Shown here piece after piece: positions 42,405 through 51,244 of a stretch of DNA of 64,000 nt (the first letter of the stretch is position 1; the number at the start of each line of letters is the position of its first letter). The position numbers were made by a program, and so were the translations under genes. Origin of the DNA: Falsiruegeria mediterranea M17 (lineage in GTDB: Bacteria; Pseudomonadota; Alphaproteobacteria; Rhodobacterales; Rhodobacteraceae); assembly GCF_900302455.1 (NCBI RefSeq), contig NZ_ONZG01000009.1:1-64000 (forward strand), in the 5' to 3' direction. The notes beneath the pieces are model-generated. The model was given only the letters and a program-made list of their open reading frames with translations. It ran no database searches and had not been told where the DNA came from.

Positions 42405-43118
42405 ATGCAGATGGAAGTTACCCCACGACAGATACTAAAAACCTCTCAAGTAGAGGGGTTTAGCGTTGCCGATATTTTACAGGACCGGGCCCGCAAGATG
42501 GAAAAGCGCCGCAAACGGGTGCGCACACGTGCCGCGCTGTTGGCGGTGGCAGCCCGCGAGATTGAACAGGTCGGATATGATTCCCTGACCATGGATCACC
42601 TGGCCAACGCGGCCGGATTGGTCCGTGGAACGCTTTATCTGTACTATCACAGTCGGGCCGACATCGTGAAAGCGGTGCTGCGCAAATACTGGGCCCTGAT
42701 GCGCATTCATCGCCCGCGGGGTGGTGGGCTGGGGCTAAAGGCGTCGATCCATCGTGCAAACACCTATTCCGTCATGCTGGCCGCCCGGAACCCGCGCCTG
42801 CTGGAGGCGCGAGAAATCCTGTTGCGCGAAGACGCCGAAGTGGCCGCGCGCATGGCATCGGTCAACCGCATCTGGTCCGAGCGCATTGTCAGCGATCTGA
42901 TCCGGCGTGGCCTGACCGCGCAGGACGATGAAGACTTGTCCTTTCTGCGCCTCAAGGCCCGTGCAGTCATCAACATGTCTGACACGCTCTTGTCGGATGT
43001 GCATCGCCTATCAGGCTGGGACGACACCGAAGGGCCCATTGACTTGGATCTGGTCATTCGGGTGATGGACGATTTGTGGTATCGCTCGCTCTACCTGCCG
43101 CAACCGGATGAAGCTTGA
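42405..43118 (+). CDS. TetR family transcriptional regulator
   Basis: 237 residues. The helix-turn-helix domain is at about 40-90: RAALLAVAAREIEQVGYDSL, TMDHLANAAGLVRGTLYLYY-H, the standard TetR pattern. About 30 residues precede it and the C-terminal ligand domain has no close signature I recognise. Divergent from the PotABCD-type import/CoA-ligase operon, so likely its local regulator. ATG at 42411 or 42498 are alternative starts. Confidence 0.88.
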   Translation: MQMEVTPRQILKTSQVEGFSVADILQDRARKMEKRRKRVRTRAALLAVAAREIEQVGYDSLTMDHLANAAGLVRGTLYLYYHSRADIVKAVLRKYWALMRIHRPRGGGLGLKASIHRANTYSVMLAARNPRLLEAREILLREDAEVAARMASVNRIWSERIVSDLIRRGLTAQDDEDLSFLRLKARAVINMSDTLLSDVHRLSGWDDTEGPIDLDLVIRVMDDLWYRSLYLPQPDEA

Positions 43119-43144
43119 CCCCGAGGACTTGTGGTGCCGAATTA

Positions 43145-43175
43145 AAAATCCTCGACCGATGTGGTCGAGGATTTT
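43145..43175. terminator. Bidirectional terminator
   Basis: Perfect 13-bp stem AAAATCCTCGACC/GGTCGAGGATTTT with loop GATGT between the convergent TetR and cupin genes. Confidence 0.9.
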
Positions 43176-43176
43176 G

Positions 43177-43548
43177 TCAGTTCGCGGTGTCGCGAATGAC
43201 GAAATGCTTGGTGGTGGTTTCGACCACTTCCCAGAAGCCGCGAAAACCGTCGGGGATCACGAAGCTGTCGCCGGTCTTGAAGTCCTGGCGGGTGCCGTCT
43301 TCGTGGATCAGCGCGCAATGGCCGGACACGATGTAGCAATATTCGTCCTTGTCGGTGAAAGCGTGCCATTTGCCGGGGGTCGAGGTCCAAGTGCCCGCGG
43401 ACAGCTTGCCATCGGGACTGGTGAAATGCATGCCGACCTTGTGGTGTGGGTCGCCTTCGGTGACGCGGTCGGGCAGATCGGCCAGGCGGCGTTCGCTGCG
43501 CGAGGCGGGTTCGTCAAACAGGGAAATGACATGGGGTGCGGTCGTCAT
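43177..43548 (-). CDS. Cupin domain protein
   Basis: 123 residues, one cupin barrel: GTWTSTPGKWHAFTDKDEYC (motif 1, with the WH...E pattern) and DFKTGDSFVIPDGFRGFWEV (motif 2). AGGAGA precedes the ATG. Possibly a small-molecule sensor or isomerase; no partner domain. Lies just downstream of the flavoprotein gene, beyond its terminator. Confidence 0.82.
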   Translation of the reverse strand: MTTAPHVISLFDEPASRSERRLADLPDRVTEGDPHHKVGMHFTSPDGKLSAGTWTSTPGKWHAFTDKDEYCYIVSGHCALIHEDGTRQDFKTGDSFVIPDGFRGFWEVVETTTKHFVIRDTAN

Positions 43549-43567
43549 GGTTGTCGTCTCCTATAAG

Positions 43568-43592
43568 GAAAAAGGCCCCCGAAGGGGCCTGA
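43568..43592 (-). terminator. Rho-independent terminator of the flavoprotein gene
   Basis: On the minus strand AGGCCCC-TTCG-GGGGCCT is followed by TTTTTCC, a tetraloop hairpin with U-run. Confidence 0.85.
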
Positions 43593-43605
43593 GTTGGGGA
43601 GGTAA

Positions 43606-45009
43606 TCAGATCACTTCGTCTTTGAGATAGTACCAGATATAGGCCATGCGTTGTCCCATTCGGCGGAACGGGGTCAGCAGGCCGTGGCTGGGCAAGGGCG
43701 AGGTGAAGATGGGCAGGTTGAATGCCTCATCCTTCTTGCCTGCGACCAGCTGCGCCATACGGCGACCCGCTTGGGCTGAGTACATCACGCCGTTGCCGCC
43801 GTATCCCATGGCGTAGAATACGCGCTGTTTTGGGTCAGGCTGGAAGATGCGGGGCATCATGTCGTGGCTGACGTCGACCCAGCCCCACCAGGAGTAGTCG
43901 AGGTTGATGTCTTCGAGCGCCGGGAACTTGCGGGCCAGGTTGGCGCGCAGCAGCTGCAGGTGCTTGTCGTTTTCGGCGTCACGCCCGGTCACAGCCGAAC
44001 GCGAGCCGATCTGAACCCGATTGTCTGGCAACAGGCGGTAGTAGTGGCGCAGGGTGCGAGTGTCGGTCAACGGCGACATGGTCTTGATGCCGCATTCGTC
44101 CAGCTCCGACTGGGTCAGCGGGCGCGTTACCATCGAGTTGGACAAGATCGGCATCAGGCGATGCTTGGTTTTGGAGTTCAGGCCCGGAGGCGTGTAACCC
44201 GCTGTCGCCAACGCAACGGTTTTTGTTTTGACAATACCTCCAGGAGTGCGGACATGGTGGATGCCATTTTTGGTCTCCCACCCCATCACCGGGCTAGCGG
44301 TGTGGATCTTGACGCCAAGACGACGAGCCATGTTCACATAGCCAAACGCCAGTTTGGCGGCGTGGATGCAGGTGCCGTCGGGCTCCCACATGGCGCCATA
44401 GGCATCCTGGTCGTTCACATGCTCGGATTGCAATTCCTCTTTGCTGATCACACGAGAGCCATAGCCAAATGTGCCGTTGAGCAGGTCGCTTTCCTTTTGC
44501 AGCCCTGCCATCACCTTTTCACGGTGCGCGATGTAGTAGTGCCCACCAGTCTGCGGATCGCAGTCGATGTCGTCGCTGGCGATCAGGTCATTGAACAGAT
44601 CAAACGCCTCGGACACTTCGCGATGCATGCCTTTGGCCACATCGACGCCCCAGCGTTTGATCCATTGCGACCGCTTGAGGCGACCGGATGAGATCTGGGC
44701 CTGCCCGCCGTTGCGAGTCGAGCAGCCCCAGGCCACAGTGTTGGCCTCAAGGACCACGGCCTGAATGCCGTGTTCCTTGGCGAGGTGAATGGCGGTCGAC
44801 AGGCCGGTGTAACCCGACCCGACGATCACAACGTCAGCTTCCATGTCTCCTGACACGGGGCCATCATCAGCAGGCGGTGTGCCCGCAGTGCCGATCCAAT
44901 AGGTCGGTGCATGATCACGGTTGTGTCCCGGGCCAGCATCAATGATCGGATCGTACTTCGGATCATAGCTGGTTTTGGGCCAGTGACGAGGGATGCTGTT
45001 GTCCACCAT
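43606..45009 (-). CDS. FAD-dependent amine oxidoreductase (PuuB/OrdL-like)
   Basis: 467 residues of the DAO family. FAD-binding ADVVIVGSGYTGLSTAIHLA (about 60-79), then CSTRNGGQ (the ARG-NGGQ motif of PuuB/OrdL), and a C-terminal FAD strand VFYAMGYGGNGVMYSAQAGR. These enzymes oxidise secondary amines such as gamma-glutamylputrescine or N-methyl amino acids. The N-terminal 45 residues with HWPKTSY are typical of this subgroup. AGGAG precedes the ATG. The upstream SnoaL-like gene is 30 bp away on the same strand. Confidence 0.87.
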   Translation of the reverse strand: MVDNSIPRHWPKTSYDPKYDPIIDAGPGHNRDHAPTYWIGTAGTPPADDGPVSGDMEADVVIVGSGYTGLSTAIHLAKEHGIQAVVLEANTVAWGCSTRNGGQAQISSGRLKRSQWIKRWGVDVAKGMHREVSEAFDLFNDLIASDDIDCDPQTGGHYYIAHREKVMAGLQKESDLLNGTFGYGSRVISKEELQSEHVNDQDAYGAMWEPDGTCIHAAKLAFGYVNMARRLGVKIHTASPVMGWETKNGIHHVRTPGGIVKTKTVALATAGYTPPGLNSKTKHRLMPILSNSMVTRPLTQSELDECGIKTMSPLTDTRTLRHYYRLLPDNRVQIGSRSAVTGRDAENDKHLQLLRANLARKFPALEDINLDYSWWGWVDVSHDMMPRIFQPDPKQRVFYAMGYGGNGVMYSAQAGRRMAQLVAGKKDEAFNLPIFTSPLPSHGLLTPFRRMGQRMAYIWYYLKDEVI

Positions 45010-45039
45010 TCTTAACTCCTCTGGTTGCGGCGTGCTGCC

Positions 45040-45426
45040 TTAGGCTTTGAACATCGGGCGCGACTTGCGCAGCGCCTGTTTCACAGTGAGCAGGCCGTCA
45101 CGCACGGTGAACAGATCGGCGCCTTCGGCTTCGACCCGCATGCCGTCCGCATCGGTGCCCGAGAAAGTCCATTCGGACACGGCGCGATCACCGTGGACAA
45201 AGTGGCTGTGGTGATCCCAATGCGCGTCTTTCATGCCGGCCCAAACAGCCGAGAAAGCGGCGGCGATGGCTTCTTTGCCTTCGACCTTGTTGCCGAATTT
45301 CTCGTCACCACCGACGGTGTAGAATACGCAGTCATCGGCAAAATGGGTCATCACACCGTCGATGTCGTGACGGTTGAACGCGTCGAACGTGTCCGCCAGG
45401 TCCTGCGCGGTCAGGGTTTTGGTCAT
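45040..45426 (-). CDS. SnoaL-like / NTF2-fold protein
   Basis: 128 residues with the SnoaL-like pattern: LADTFDAFNRHDIDGVMTHF, ADDCVFYT, GKEAIAAAFSAVWAG, and beta strands ending AEGADLFTVRDGLLT. Folds of this type act as small isomerases, hydrolases or binding domains. Likely cotranscribed with the amine oxidoreductase. Function unknown. Confidence 0.78.
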   Translation of the reverse strand: MTKTLTAQDLADTFDAFNRHDIDGVMTHFADDCVFYTVGGDEKFGNKVEGKEAIAAAFSAVWAGMKDAHWDHHSHFVHGDRAVSEWTFSGTDADGMRVEAEGADLFTVRDGLLTVKQALRKSRPMFKA

Positions 45427-45511
45427 TGCTTTTGTCCTTTTGAGTTAAGCGTTTCGAAATCAGGTCGTCGTGCAACATGATGTCGAAAAGCTTTCTGCCC
45501 GGCGGGGCAGG

Positions 45512-45551
45512 GGCCGCTCGCGCATGCCGGTTGTGACATGCGCGAACGGCC
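45512..45551 (-). terminator. Hairpin downstream of the uspA gene
   Basis: Imperfect 15-bp stem (GGCCGCTCGCGCATG against CATGCGCGAACGGCC, one mismatch) with a 10-base loop, 13 bp after the uspA stop. A second hairpin CTGCC..GGCAG follows on the minus strand. Probably ends the TRAP-uspA transcript. Confidence 0.6.
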
Positions 45552-45564
45552 TTGGTTCAGAACC

Positions 45565-46059
45565 TCACCCGGAGGTGGGGTGCGGTACGATCAGCGTCGG
45601 GATGGCCGAGCGGCGCAGAACGCGCTTGGCCACGGTGCCCAGGAACGTGTGCGAGAACCCATGATCGTGGGCGCCCAACACAATGAGGTCGCAGCCCAGC
45701 TCTTGCGAGCGACGCAGGATCACCTCGGCTGGGTGGCCGTCGGTCACCTCGATCGAGGCCACCTGATCCTTGATCTTTGCGTCGTCCCCTTCGAACTTGG
45801 CCCAGAAGTTGGCTTGCCGCTCGGCCAGGACCTTGCGCACCATCTCGTGGCGGCGCTCGGTGGCTTTTTTGCGGGTGTCCTCGTTCAAGATGAACATCTC
45901 CATCGTGACCTTGGCATCGTCCGACAGGGGCTCGTTCACGTGCAGCACGTGAATCTTGGCCCCGGTGCTTTGCGCCAACGCGGCAGCGTGGCGCAAAGCA
46001 TATGTCGAGTTGTGCGACAGGTCGGTGGCAAACAGGATATGCGTAACCATTGGTTCCAT
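45565..46059 (-). CDS. Universal stress protein family (TRAP-associated, TeaD-like)
   Basis: 164 residues. ILFATDLSHNSTYALRHAAALA is the N-terminal strand-helix, and GAHDHGFSHTFLGTVAKRVL followed by SAIPTLIVP is the ATP-binding G-2X-G-9X-G(S/T)-like motif. UspA genes at the end of TRAP operons, such as TeaD of the ectoine system, bind ATP and modulate uptake. AAAGGA lies six bases before the ATG, 16 bp after dctM. Confidence 0.88.
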   Translation of the reverse strand: MEPMVTHILFATDLSHNSTYALRHAAALAQSTGAKIHVLHVNEPLSDDAKVTMEMFILNEDTRKKATERRHEMVRKVLAERQANFWAKFEGDDAKIKDQVASIEVTDGHPAEVILRRSQELGCDLIVLGAHDHGFSHTFLGTVAKRVLRRSAIPTLIVPHPTSG

Positions 46060-46075
46060 GAATTATCCTTTCAAG

Positions 46076-47416
46076 TCAGTAGCCAAAGACGCGCGGTAGC
46101 CACAGCGACAGTTCCGGGAAGAAGGCGATAACGAAAATTGCGATCGTGTTCACGGCTGCAAACGGCAGGGCGCGGAGCGAGATCTCTTCGATCGAGATGT
46201 TCGAAATACCGCTGGCGATGAACAGGTTTTCACCCAGTGGCGGTGTCTGGAAACCAATGCCCAGGGTACAGACCATCACCACACCAAAGTGGATCGGATC
46301 GATGCCCACCGAATAGGCCACGGGCAACATCACCGGAACCAGGATCAGGATGGTTGCCAGTGTCTCCATGAACATACCCACGAAGAGCAGGAAGAAGATG
46401 ATCAGCGCCCAAATGACGTAAAGGTTTTCGGTAAAGCTGAGCATCGAATCCGCGATGATCGCCGGGATCTGGTTTTCCACCAGAAGGCGGCCAAACACGG
46501 TTGCGGTGAACAGGATCAGCAGCACGCGGCCTGTCAGCCATGTGGTGGCTTCCAACGCCTGGAACAGCTTGGCCCAGGTGATTTCGCGGTAGATGACCAC
46601 GCCCACAAACAGGGTGTAGAAGATCGCGACAATCGCAGCCTCGGTCGGGGTGAAGAAGCCGGTATAGATACCGCCCAGGATCACCATTGGTGCCATCAGA
46701 GACCAGAACCCACGGTACATTTCGCAACCGATGTTCTTGGCCGACCAACCCTCTGCCGAGCCAGAGTAACCGCGCTTTTTTGACATGAAGTAATTCAGTG
46801 TCATGATCGAAGCAGCGATCAGGAAAGCCGGGACGAAACCTGCGATGAACAGTTTCGAGATTGAAACCGACTGGAAGGTGCCGAATTTTTCGATCGCTTC
46901 GGGTGGAGCGGTAAAGCCAAGCGCGGCAATGCCGAAGATAACCATCGGGATCGACGGCGGGATGATGATGCCCAGACCACCCGACGAGGCGGTGATGGCA
47001 GATGCATAGCCGCGCTCGTACCCGCGGTCGATCATTGCCGGGATCATCAGCATGCCGACAGCAGCGGTGGTCGCCGGGCCAGAACCCGAGATCGCGCCGA
47101 AGAACAAGCACGCCATAACGGTCGCAGCTGAAATACCACCGGTGAACGGACCGGCAAGGCTTTCGGCCACGTTGATCAGGCGTTTCGAGATGCCGGCCGC
47201 CTCCATCAAGGCACCAGCAAGGATAAAGGCAGGCAACGCCATCAGTGGGAAGGACCCGACCGAGGTAAAGGCGATCTGCACGAATTTGATTGGGTTCTCA
47301 TCCAGATAGAGGAACGAGATCAGCGATGCACACCCAAGCGCGACCGTGATGGGCGCACCGATGAGCAACAAGAACAGGAAGGTTCCAAACAGGATGCTTA
47401 CGATTTCAGATTCCAT
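46076..47416 (-). CDS. dctM: TRAP transporter large permease DctM
   Basis: 446 residues, about twelve helices, ion-transporter superfamily. Features: LIGAPITVALGCASLISFLY near the N-terminus, FFGAISGSGPATTAAVG, and IIIPPSIPMVIFGI, all standard for DctM. It drives uptake with the Na+ or H+ gradient. Sixteen bp after dctQ. Confidence 0.93.
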   Translation of the reverse strand: MESEIVSILFGTFLFLLLIGAPITVALGCASLISFLYLDENPIKFVQIAFTSVGSFPLMALPAFILAGALMEAAGISKRLINVAESLAGPFTGGISAATVMACLFFGAISGSGPATTAAVGMLMIPAMIDRGYERGYASAITASSGGLGIIIPPSIPMVIFGIAALGFTAPPEAIEKFGTFQSVSISKLFIAGFVPAFLIAASIMTLNYFMSKKRGYSGSAEGWSAKNIGCEMYRGFWSLMAPMVILGGIYTGFFTPTEAAIVAIFYTLFVGVVIYREITWAKLFQALEATTWLTGRVLLILFTATVFGRLLVENQIPAIIADSMLSFTENLYVIWALIIFFLLFVGMFMETLATILILVPVMLPVAYSVGIDPIHFGVVMVCTLGIGFQTPPLGENLFIASGISNISIEEISLRALPFAAVNTIAIFVIAFFPELSLWLPRVFGY

Positions 47417-47432
47417 GACTACTCCCCCCTAA

Positions 47433-47969
47433 TCAGTTGGATTTCGCTGCGTCTGTGGCAGCTTTGATTTCGTCGAGGTCGATCTGATCGGGATCAGCGA
47501 TTTCTTCGCCTTTGATCAGTTTGCGATAGTTCACCTGAATGACGCGGATGGTCATCAGCGTGAACGCAAAGGGCAGCACCATGTAGATGTACTTCATCTC
47601 GATGCCCAAGGTCTGGGATTTCCAGAATTTGTTCATCTTGTTGAAGACGAAATCAGAAGCCAGGTAGATGAAATAGACGTTGAAGAAGAGCCAGAAGATG
47701 TCGGCAAATGCTTCGATGTATTTGATCGCGCCATCAGGCAGGAAGCGGAACTGGAAGGTCACCCGGTTGTGGGCCCCTTTCAGCGCGGCGTAGCTTGCGC
47801 CGAAGTAGACGAACCAGACGAACATGTAGACGGACAGTTCTTCGATCCAACTGAATGAAAAGCCGAATACCTCGCGGGCGATGATTTGTGTGAACAACAG
47901 AACGACGAATCCGGACAGAAGGATCCGGCAGATGACGCTTTCTATGTTGTCCAGGAATTTCCAGAACAT
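47433..47969 (-). CDS. dctQ: TRAP transporter small permease DctQ
   Basis: 178 residues, four helices: RILLSGFVVLLFTQIIAREV, the conserved FSWIEELSVYMFVWFVYFGA with W-E-E, and R..F....G beyond. The C-terminal tail is acidic (EEIADPDQIDLDEIKAATD). Lies between dctP and dctM. Confidence 0.92.
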   Translation of the reverse strand: MFWKFLDNIESVICRILLSGFVVLLFTQIIAREVFGFSFSWIEELSVYMFVWFVYFGASYAALKGAHNRVTFQFRFLPDGAIKYIEAFADIFWLFFNVYFIYLASDFVFNKMNKFWKSQTLGIEMKYIYMVLPFAFTLMTIRVIQVNYRKLIKGEEIADPDQIDLDEIKAATDAAKSN

Positions 47970-47996
47970 TTCTTGTTACTCCTCCCTGAGAAAGGA

Positions 47997-48019
47997 AAGA
48001 GCGCGAGGATCGCGCTCTT
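47997..48019 (-). terminator. Intercistronic hairpin between dctP and dctQ
   Basis: AAGAGCGCG/CGCGCTCTT, 9-bp stem with a 5-base loop, 21 bp after the dctP stop. On the minus strand it is followed by TCCTTTC rather than a clear U-run. Confidence 0.6.
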
Positions 48020-48040
48020 ACCGGTCTTTTCTGCGGGGTC

Positions 48041-49048
48041 TTACTTGACCGGATCGCGGCCGATTTCGGCCAGAGCAGCATTCACTTTGTCGATGCCACC
48101 AACCGAGTCGTAGAATTTCGGCCAGACGGCTTCGGTCGCCAGTGTGATGAACTCTTCTTCGTTGTTCTCAGGATCAACGATTTCCATGCCGCGCTCTTGC
48201 AGGGTGGCTTTGATGGTCGCTTCCTGATCGCGCAGATACTGAGCCGAGAACTGAGTTGCAGCTTCACCAGCGGCCAGAACGGCAGCTTGGTCGTCAGCCG
48301 ACATGCCCTGGAATACAGCTTCGGAGACGATCAGAGGCTCAATCGAGAAGAGGTAACGCAGGTTGGTGATGTAGGTCTGAACTTCGTCAAACTTCATCGC
48401 GTAGTTGGTGATGTAGGGGTTGTCCTGACCATCAACAACTTTGGTCTGCAGACCAGCAAAGGTTTCCGACCATGCCATCGGCGTCGGGTTTACACCCCAC
48501 GACTGGTAGGTCGCGATCATGATTTCGTTCTTCGGAGTACGAATGACCAGGTCCGACAGGTCTGCAACCGATTTGACCGGGTGCTTGGAGTTGGTCAGAA
48601 CGCGGAAGCCCGAGTAGGCCCAACCGATGATGCGAACACCCGAGTCGCGGATGGTGTTTTCCACCAGTTCTTGACCGACGGGGCCTTGGGTCAGCTTTTC
48701 AGCATCTTCCAGGGACAGGATCATGTAGGGCAGGGTCAGTGTGCCGACGGTCGGCGAGAACGGTGTGACGTTGTTGATCGCCAGGATCGAGAAATCCAGG
48801 GTGCCGATTGCTGCCTCGTTCACGGTGTCCTGCTCAGAGCCCAGCTGGCCGTTCAGGAACAGAGTTGCAGTATGATCTGTGCTCTCTTCCAGAGCAGCGA
48901 TGAACGCTTTGCCCAGAGCTTCTTGTGTACCACCTGCGCCGTCACCAACAGCGATCTTGAAGTTTTTGGCGTCGGCTGCGCCCGCTGCCATGATCGCGGC
49001 CACGGAAACGGCGGCGGTCAGGGTGCTGAGCTTTTTGAAAAATGACAT
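48041..49048 (-). CDS. dctP: TRAP transporter substrate-binding protein DctP
   Basis: About 335 residues from ATG 49048 with GGGAGGA upstream. Signal peptide MSFFKKLSTLTAAVSVAAIM-AAGAADA. The mature protein has the DctP fold; SDLVIRTPKNEI carries the conserved arginine that binds the ligand carboxylate, and VVDGQDNPYI the conserved DGQENP-like loop. Ligand is thus an organic acid or carboxylated zwitterion. The longer upstream frame is not coding. Confidence 0.93.
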   Translation of the reverse strand: MSFFKKLSTLTAAVSVAAIMAAGAADAKNFKIAVGDGAGGTQEALGKAFIAALEESTDHTATLFLNGQLGSEQDTVNEAAIGTLDFSILAINNVTPFSPTVGTLTLPYMILSLEDAEKLTQGPVGQELVENTIRDSGVRIIGWAYSGFRVLTNSKHPVKSVADLSDLVIRTPKNEIMIATYQSWGVNPTPMAWSETFAGLQTKVVDGQDNPYITNYAMKFDEVQTYITNLRYLFSIEPLIVSEAVFQGMSADDQAAVLAAGEAATQFSAQYLRDQEATIKATLQERGMEIVDPENNEEEFITLATEAVWPKFYDSVGGIDKVNAALAEIGRDPVK

Positions 49049-49205
49049 GGAGGTCCTCCCATTTGTCGATTGGCCGGAGAGCGCGCTGGCGCGGGGAGAG
49101 TTGAGCCAGTCCGATTCTACCCCGGTGGAGGTGGTCTTAGGTTGTTTCATATGTTTCTTGAATGTAAACTTGTTCGCGCAAAGTTTCATAATTGGCCAAC
49201 GTAGA

Positions 49206-50144
49206 ATGGCAAAAAAGTCTTTGGTCACCCGGATCGGGGATGCCGATCTGAGATTGTTAAGAATTTTCAAAGCGGTGGTTGATAGTGGTGGTCTTTCCGC
49301 TGCGGAAACCGAGCTGAACATCGGGCGCTCCACAATCTCGAAACACATTTCGGATCTGGAAACGAGGTTGGAGCTGGTGCTGTGTCATCGTGGGCCGGCA
49401 GGGTTTTCGCTGACTGAAGAAGGCGCCCGTGTATTGGAAGCGGCGGATGAACTGTTGGCTGCCGTGAGCCGATTCCGCGTCGAGGTCAATGAGATCAAGG
49501 AGAACCTGGCAGGCACCGTGCGGGTGGCGCTGTTTGATTTGTGCGCATCGAACCCCGAGGCCCATGTCGCCCGGTCGATCAGCAAGTTTAACGACATCGC
49601 CCCGGCGGTGCAGGTCGAACTGTCGTTGGAACCACCGACTGTCATCGAAAGCCAGGTGATCGAGGGGCAGTTGGACTTGGGGATTGTACCGTTGAACCGC
49701 CCGTCTGAAAGTTTGGATTACAGCCCGATCTATGGCGAGCACATGTTCATGTACTGCGGCGTTGGCCATCCATTTTTTGAAGCCGATCAGGACGGTATTT
49801 CGTTGGATGACGTACGTGCCAGCAACTATGTAGGCATCAGTGTGAATTCTCCGAACTTGCGGATTGGCCAACAACTTAAGCTGAGGCGTTCGGCGAAGGT
49901 GCAGTCCGAGCACGCTTTGACGATTCTGATCATGTCAGGCAGTTACATCGGATTCCTGCCCGATCACCTTGCTGAGCCGTTTCAGGCCCGAGGCCTGATG
50001 CGCGCGGTGATGCCGAATGAGCTGCACTATCGAACCCAATTTGCAATCATCACACGCAAACGTCCCGAGCCGACGCGAATAACCCAGGTTCTGCGGGAAA
50101 CCCTGATTGCAGATCATCAGCAAGAGATCGCGGAACAGGCCTAA
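49206..50144 (+). CDS. LysR family transcriptional regulator
   Basis: 312 residues. N-terminal winged helix: RLLRIFKAVVDSGGLSAAET, then ELNIGRSTISKHISDLETRL, and a LysR substrate domain. Divergent from dctPQM-uspA across 157 bp, so it is the likely regulator of that TRAP system. The spacer has two direct GTTTCATA repeats (49144-49151 and 49183-49190) that might be contacts. The Shine-Dalgarno sequence is weak. Confidence 0.87.
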   Translation: MAKKSLVTRIGDADLRLLRIFKAVVDSGGLSAAETELNIGRSTISKHISDLETRLELVLCHRGPAGFSLTEEGARVLEAADELLAAVSRFRVEVNEIKENLAGTVRVALFDLCASNPEAHVARSISKFNDIAPAVQVELSLEPPTVIESQVIEGQLDLGIVPLNRPSESLDYSPIYGEHMFMYCGVGHPFFEADQDGISLDDVRASNYVGISVNSPNLRIGQQLKLRRSAKVQSEHALTILIMSGSYIGFLPDHLAEPFQARGLMRAVMPNELHYRTQFAIITRKRPEPTRITQVLRETLIADHQQEIAEQA

Positions 50145-50150
50145 GCCTGT

Positions 50151-51182
50151 TCAGCCCGCCAGCCGCGTTGTCAGCGTGTTTTGCATCGCCCGCCCGATGG
50201 CGCGACCGGTGTCGAGCATCCGGTTGGAGAAGCCCCATTCGTTGTCATACCAGCTGACGACACGGACCATCCCGTCGCGTGTCACGGTGGTTTGCGCGGC
50301 CGCAAAACATGACGAATGCGGATCATGATTGAAGTCGGCCGAAACCAGAGGGGCATCCTCGTACGCCAGGATGTTCGACAACGGCCCTTTCGTCGCGGCT
50401 TTGATCGCGGCGTTGACAGTGTCAACGGTCGCGGGACGTTTCGGTACAAAACTGAGATCGACCAGCGACACGTTGGCAGTCGGCACACGGATAGCCGAGC
50501 CTTCGAGGCGCCCTTCGAGCTGTGGCAACACTTGCGAGATAGCGCGTGCGGCGCCGGTCGAGGTCGGAATCATCGACACTGATGCAGCGCGCGCGCGATA
50601 GAGATCGCGGTGAGGGGTATCATGTGTTGGCTGGTCGCCTGTGAATGCATGGATGGTGGTCATGTATCCGGTTTGAATTCCGAATTCGCGATCCAGTACC
50701 ATGGCGACGGGGGCCAGGCAGTTGGTGGTACAAGATGCATTCGAGACAATCAGGTCATCAGCCGTCAGCTGATCGTCGTTGACGCCAAAGACCACTGTGC
50801 GGTCCATGTTGGTTCCGGGGGCGGACAGCAGAACCCGCTTGGACCCGTTCTGCAAGTGTCTTTGCAGATGTTCGCGAGAAGTGAAACGTCCGGTGCATTC
50901 AAAAGCGATGTCGACGGTCTGCCAAGGCAGCCTTTCCGGCGCAGGTTCCTGGGTGAAGCTTATGGTGTGGTTGCCAACCCTAAGGGTGGACCCATCCAGC
51001 ATCACGGGCTGTGCAAGCCGACCATGAACACTGTCGTACTTTAGCAGATGCGCCAGGGTCTCGGCCGGGGCCAAGTCATTGATGGCTACAACGTGCATGT
51101 CTTCGGTTCCGCTTTCCAGCAGCGCCCGCAACACACCTCGCCCGATGCGGCCAAAACCGTTGATCGCAATTTTCAATGTCAC
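50151..51182 (-). CDS. gap: Glyceraldehyde-3-phosphate dehydrogenase, type I
   Basis: 343 residues. Rossmann start KIAINGFGRIGRGVLRALLE, catalytic SNASCTTNCLAP (the first Cys is nucleophilic), HAFTGDQ (catalytic His region), and the final WYDNEWGFSNRM. It makes 1,3-bisphosphoglycerate or runs in gluconeogenesis. The start is GTG 51182 with GGGGAGAGG upstream; an upstream GTG would add 11 residues. A palindrome of LacI-operator type is at 51233-51244. It converges with the LysR gene and is not in a pgk/fba operon. Confidence 0.93.
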   Translation of the reverse strand: MTLKIAINGFGRIGRGVLRALLESGTEDMHVVAINDLAPAETLAHLLKYDSVHGRLAQPVMLDGSTLRVGNHTISFTQEPAPERLPWQTVDIAFECTGRFTSREHLQRHLQNGSKRVLLSAPGTNMDRTVVFGVNDDQLTADDLIVSNASCTTNCLAPVAMVLDREFGIQTGYMTTIHAFTGDQPTHDTPHRDLYRARAASVSMIPTSTGAARAISQVLPQLEGRLEGSAIRVPTANVSLVDLSFVPKRPATVDTVNAAIKAATKGPLSNILAYEDAPLVSADFNHDPHSSCFAAAQTTVTRDGMVRVVSWYDNEWGFSNRMLDTGRAIGRAMQNTLTTRLAG

Positions 51183-51232
51183 GTCGCCTCTCCCCTTGCG
51201 AAACTTGTTCGACACTCGTCATTCGCGCAATA

Positions 51233-51244
51233 GTTAGCGCTAAC
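51233..51244. promoter_or_regulatory. Candidate LacI-family operator upstream of gap
   Basis: GTTAGCGCTAAC, a perfect 12-bp palindrome about 50 bp before the gap start, with the central CG and TTA/TAA arms typical of LacI/GalR-family sites. The rest of 51245-51521 has no gene I can support. Confidence 0.6.
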
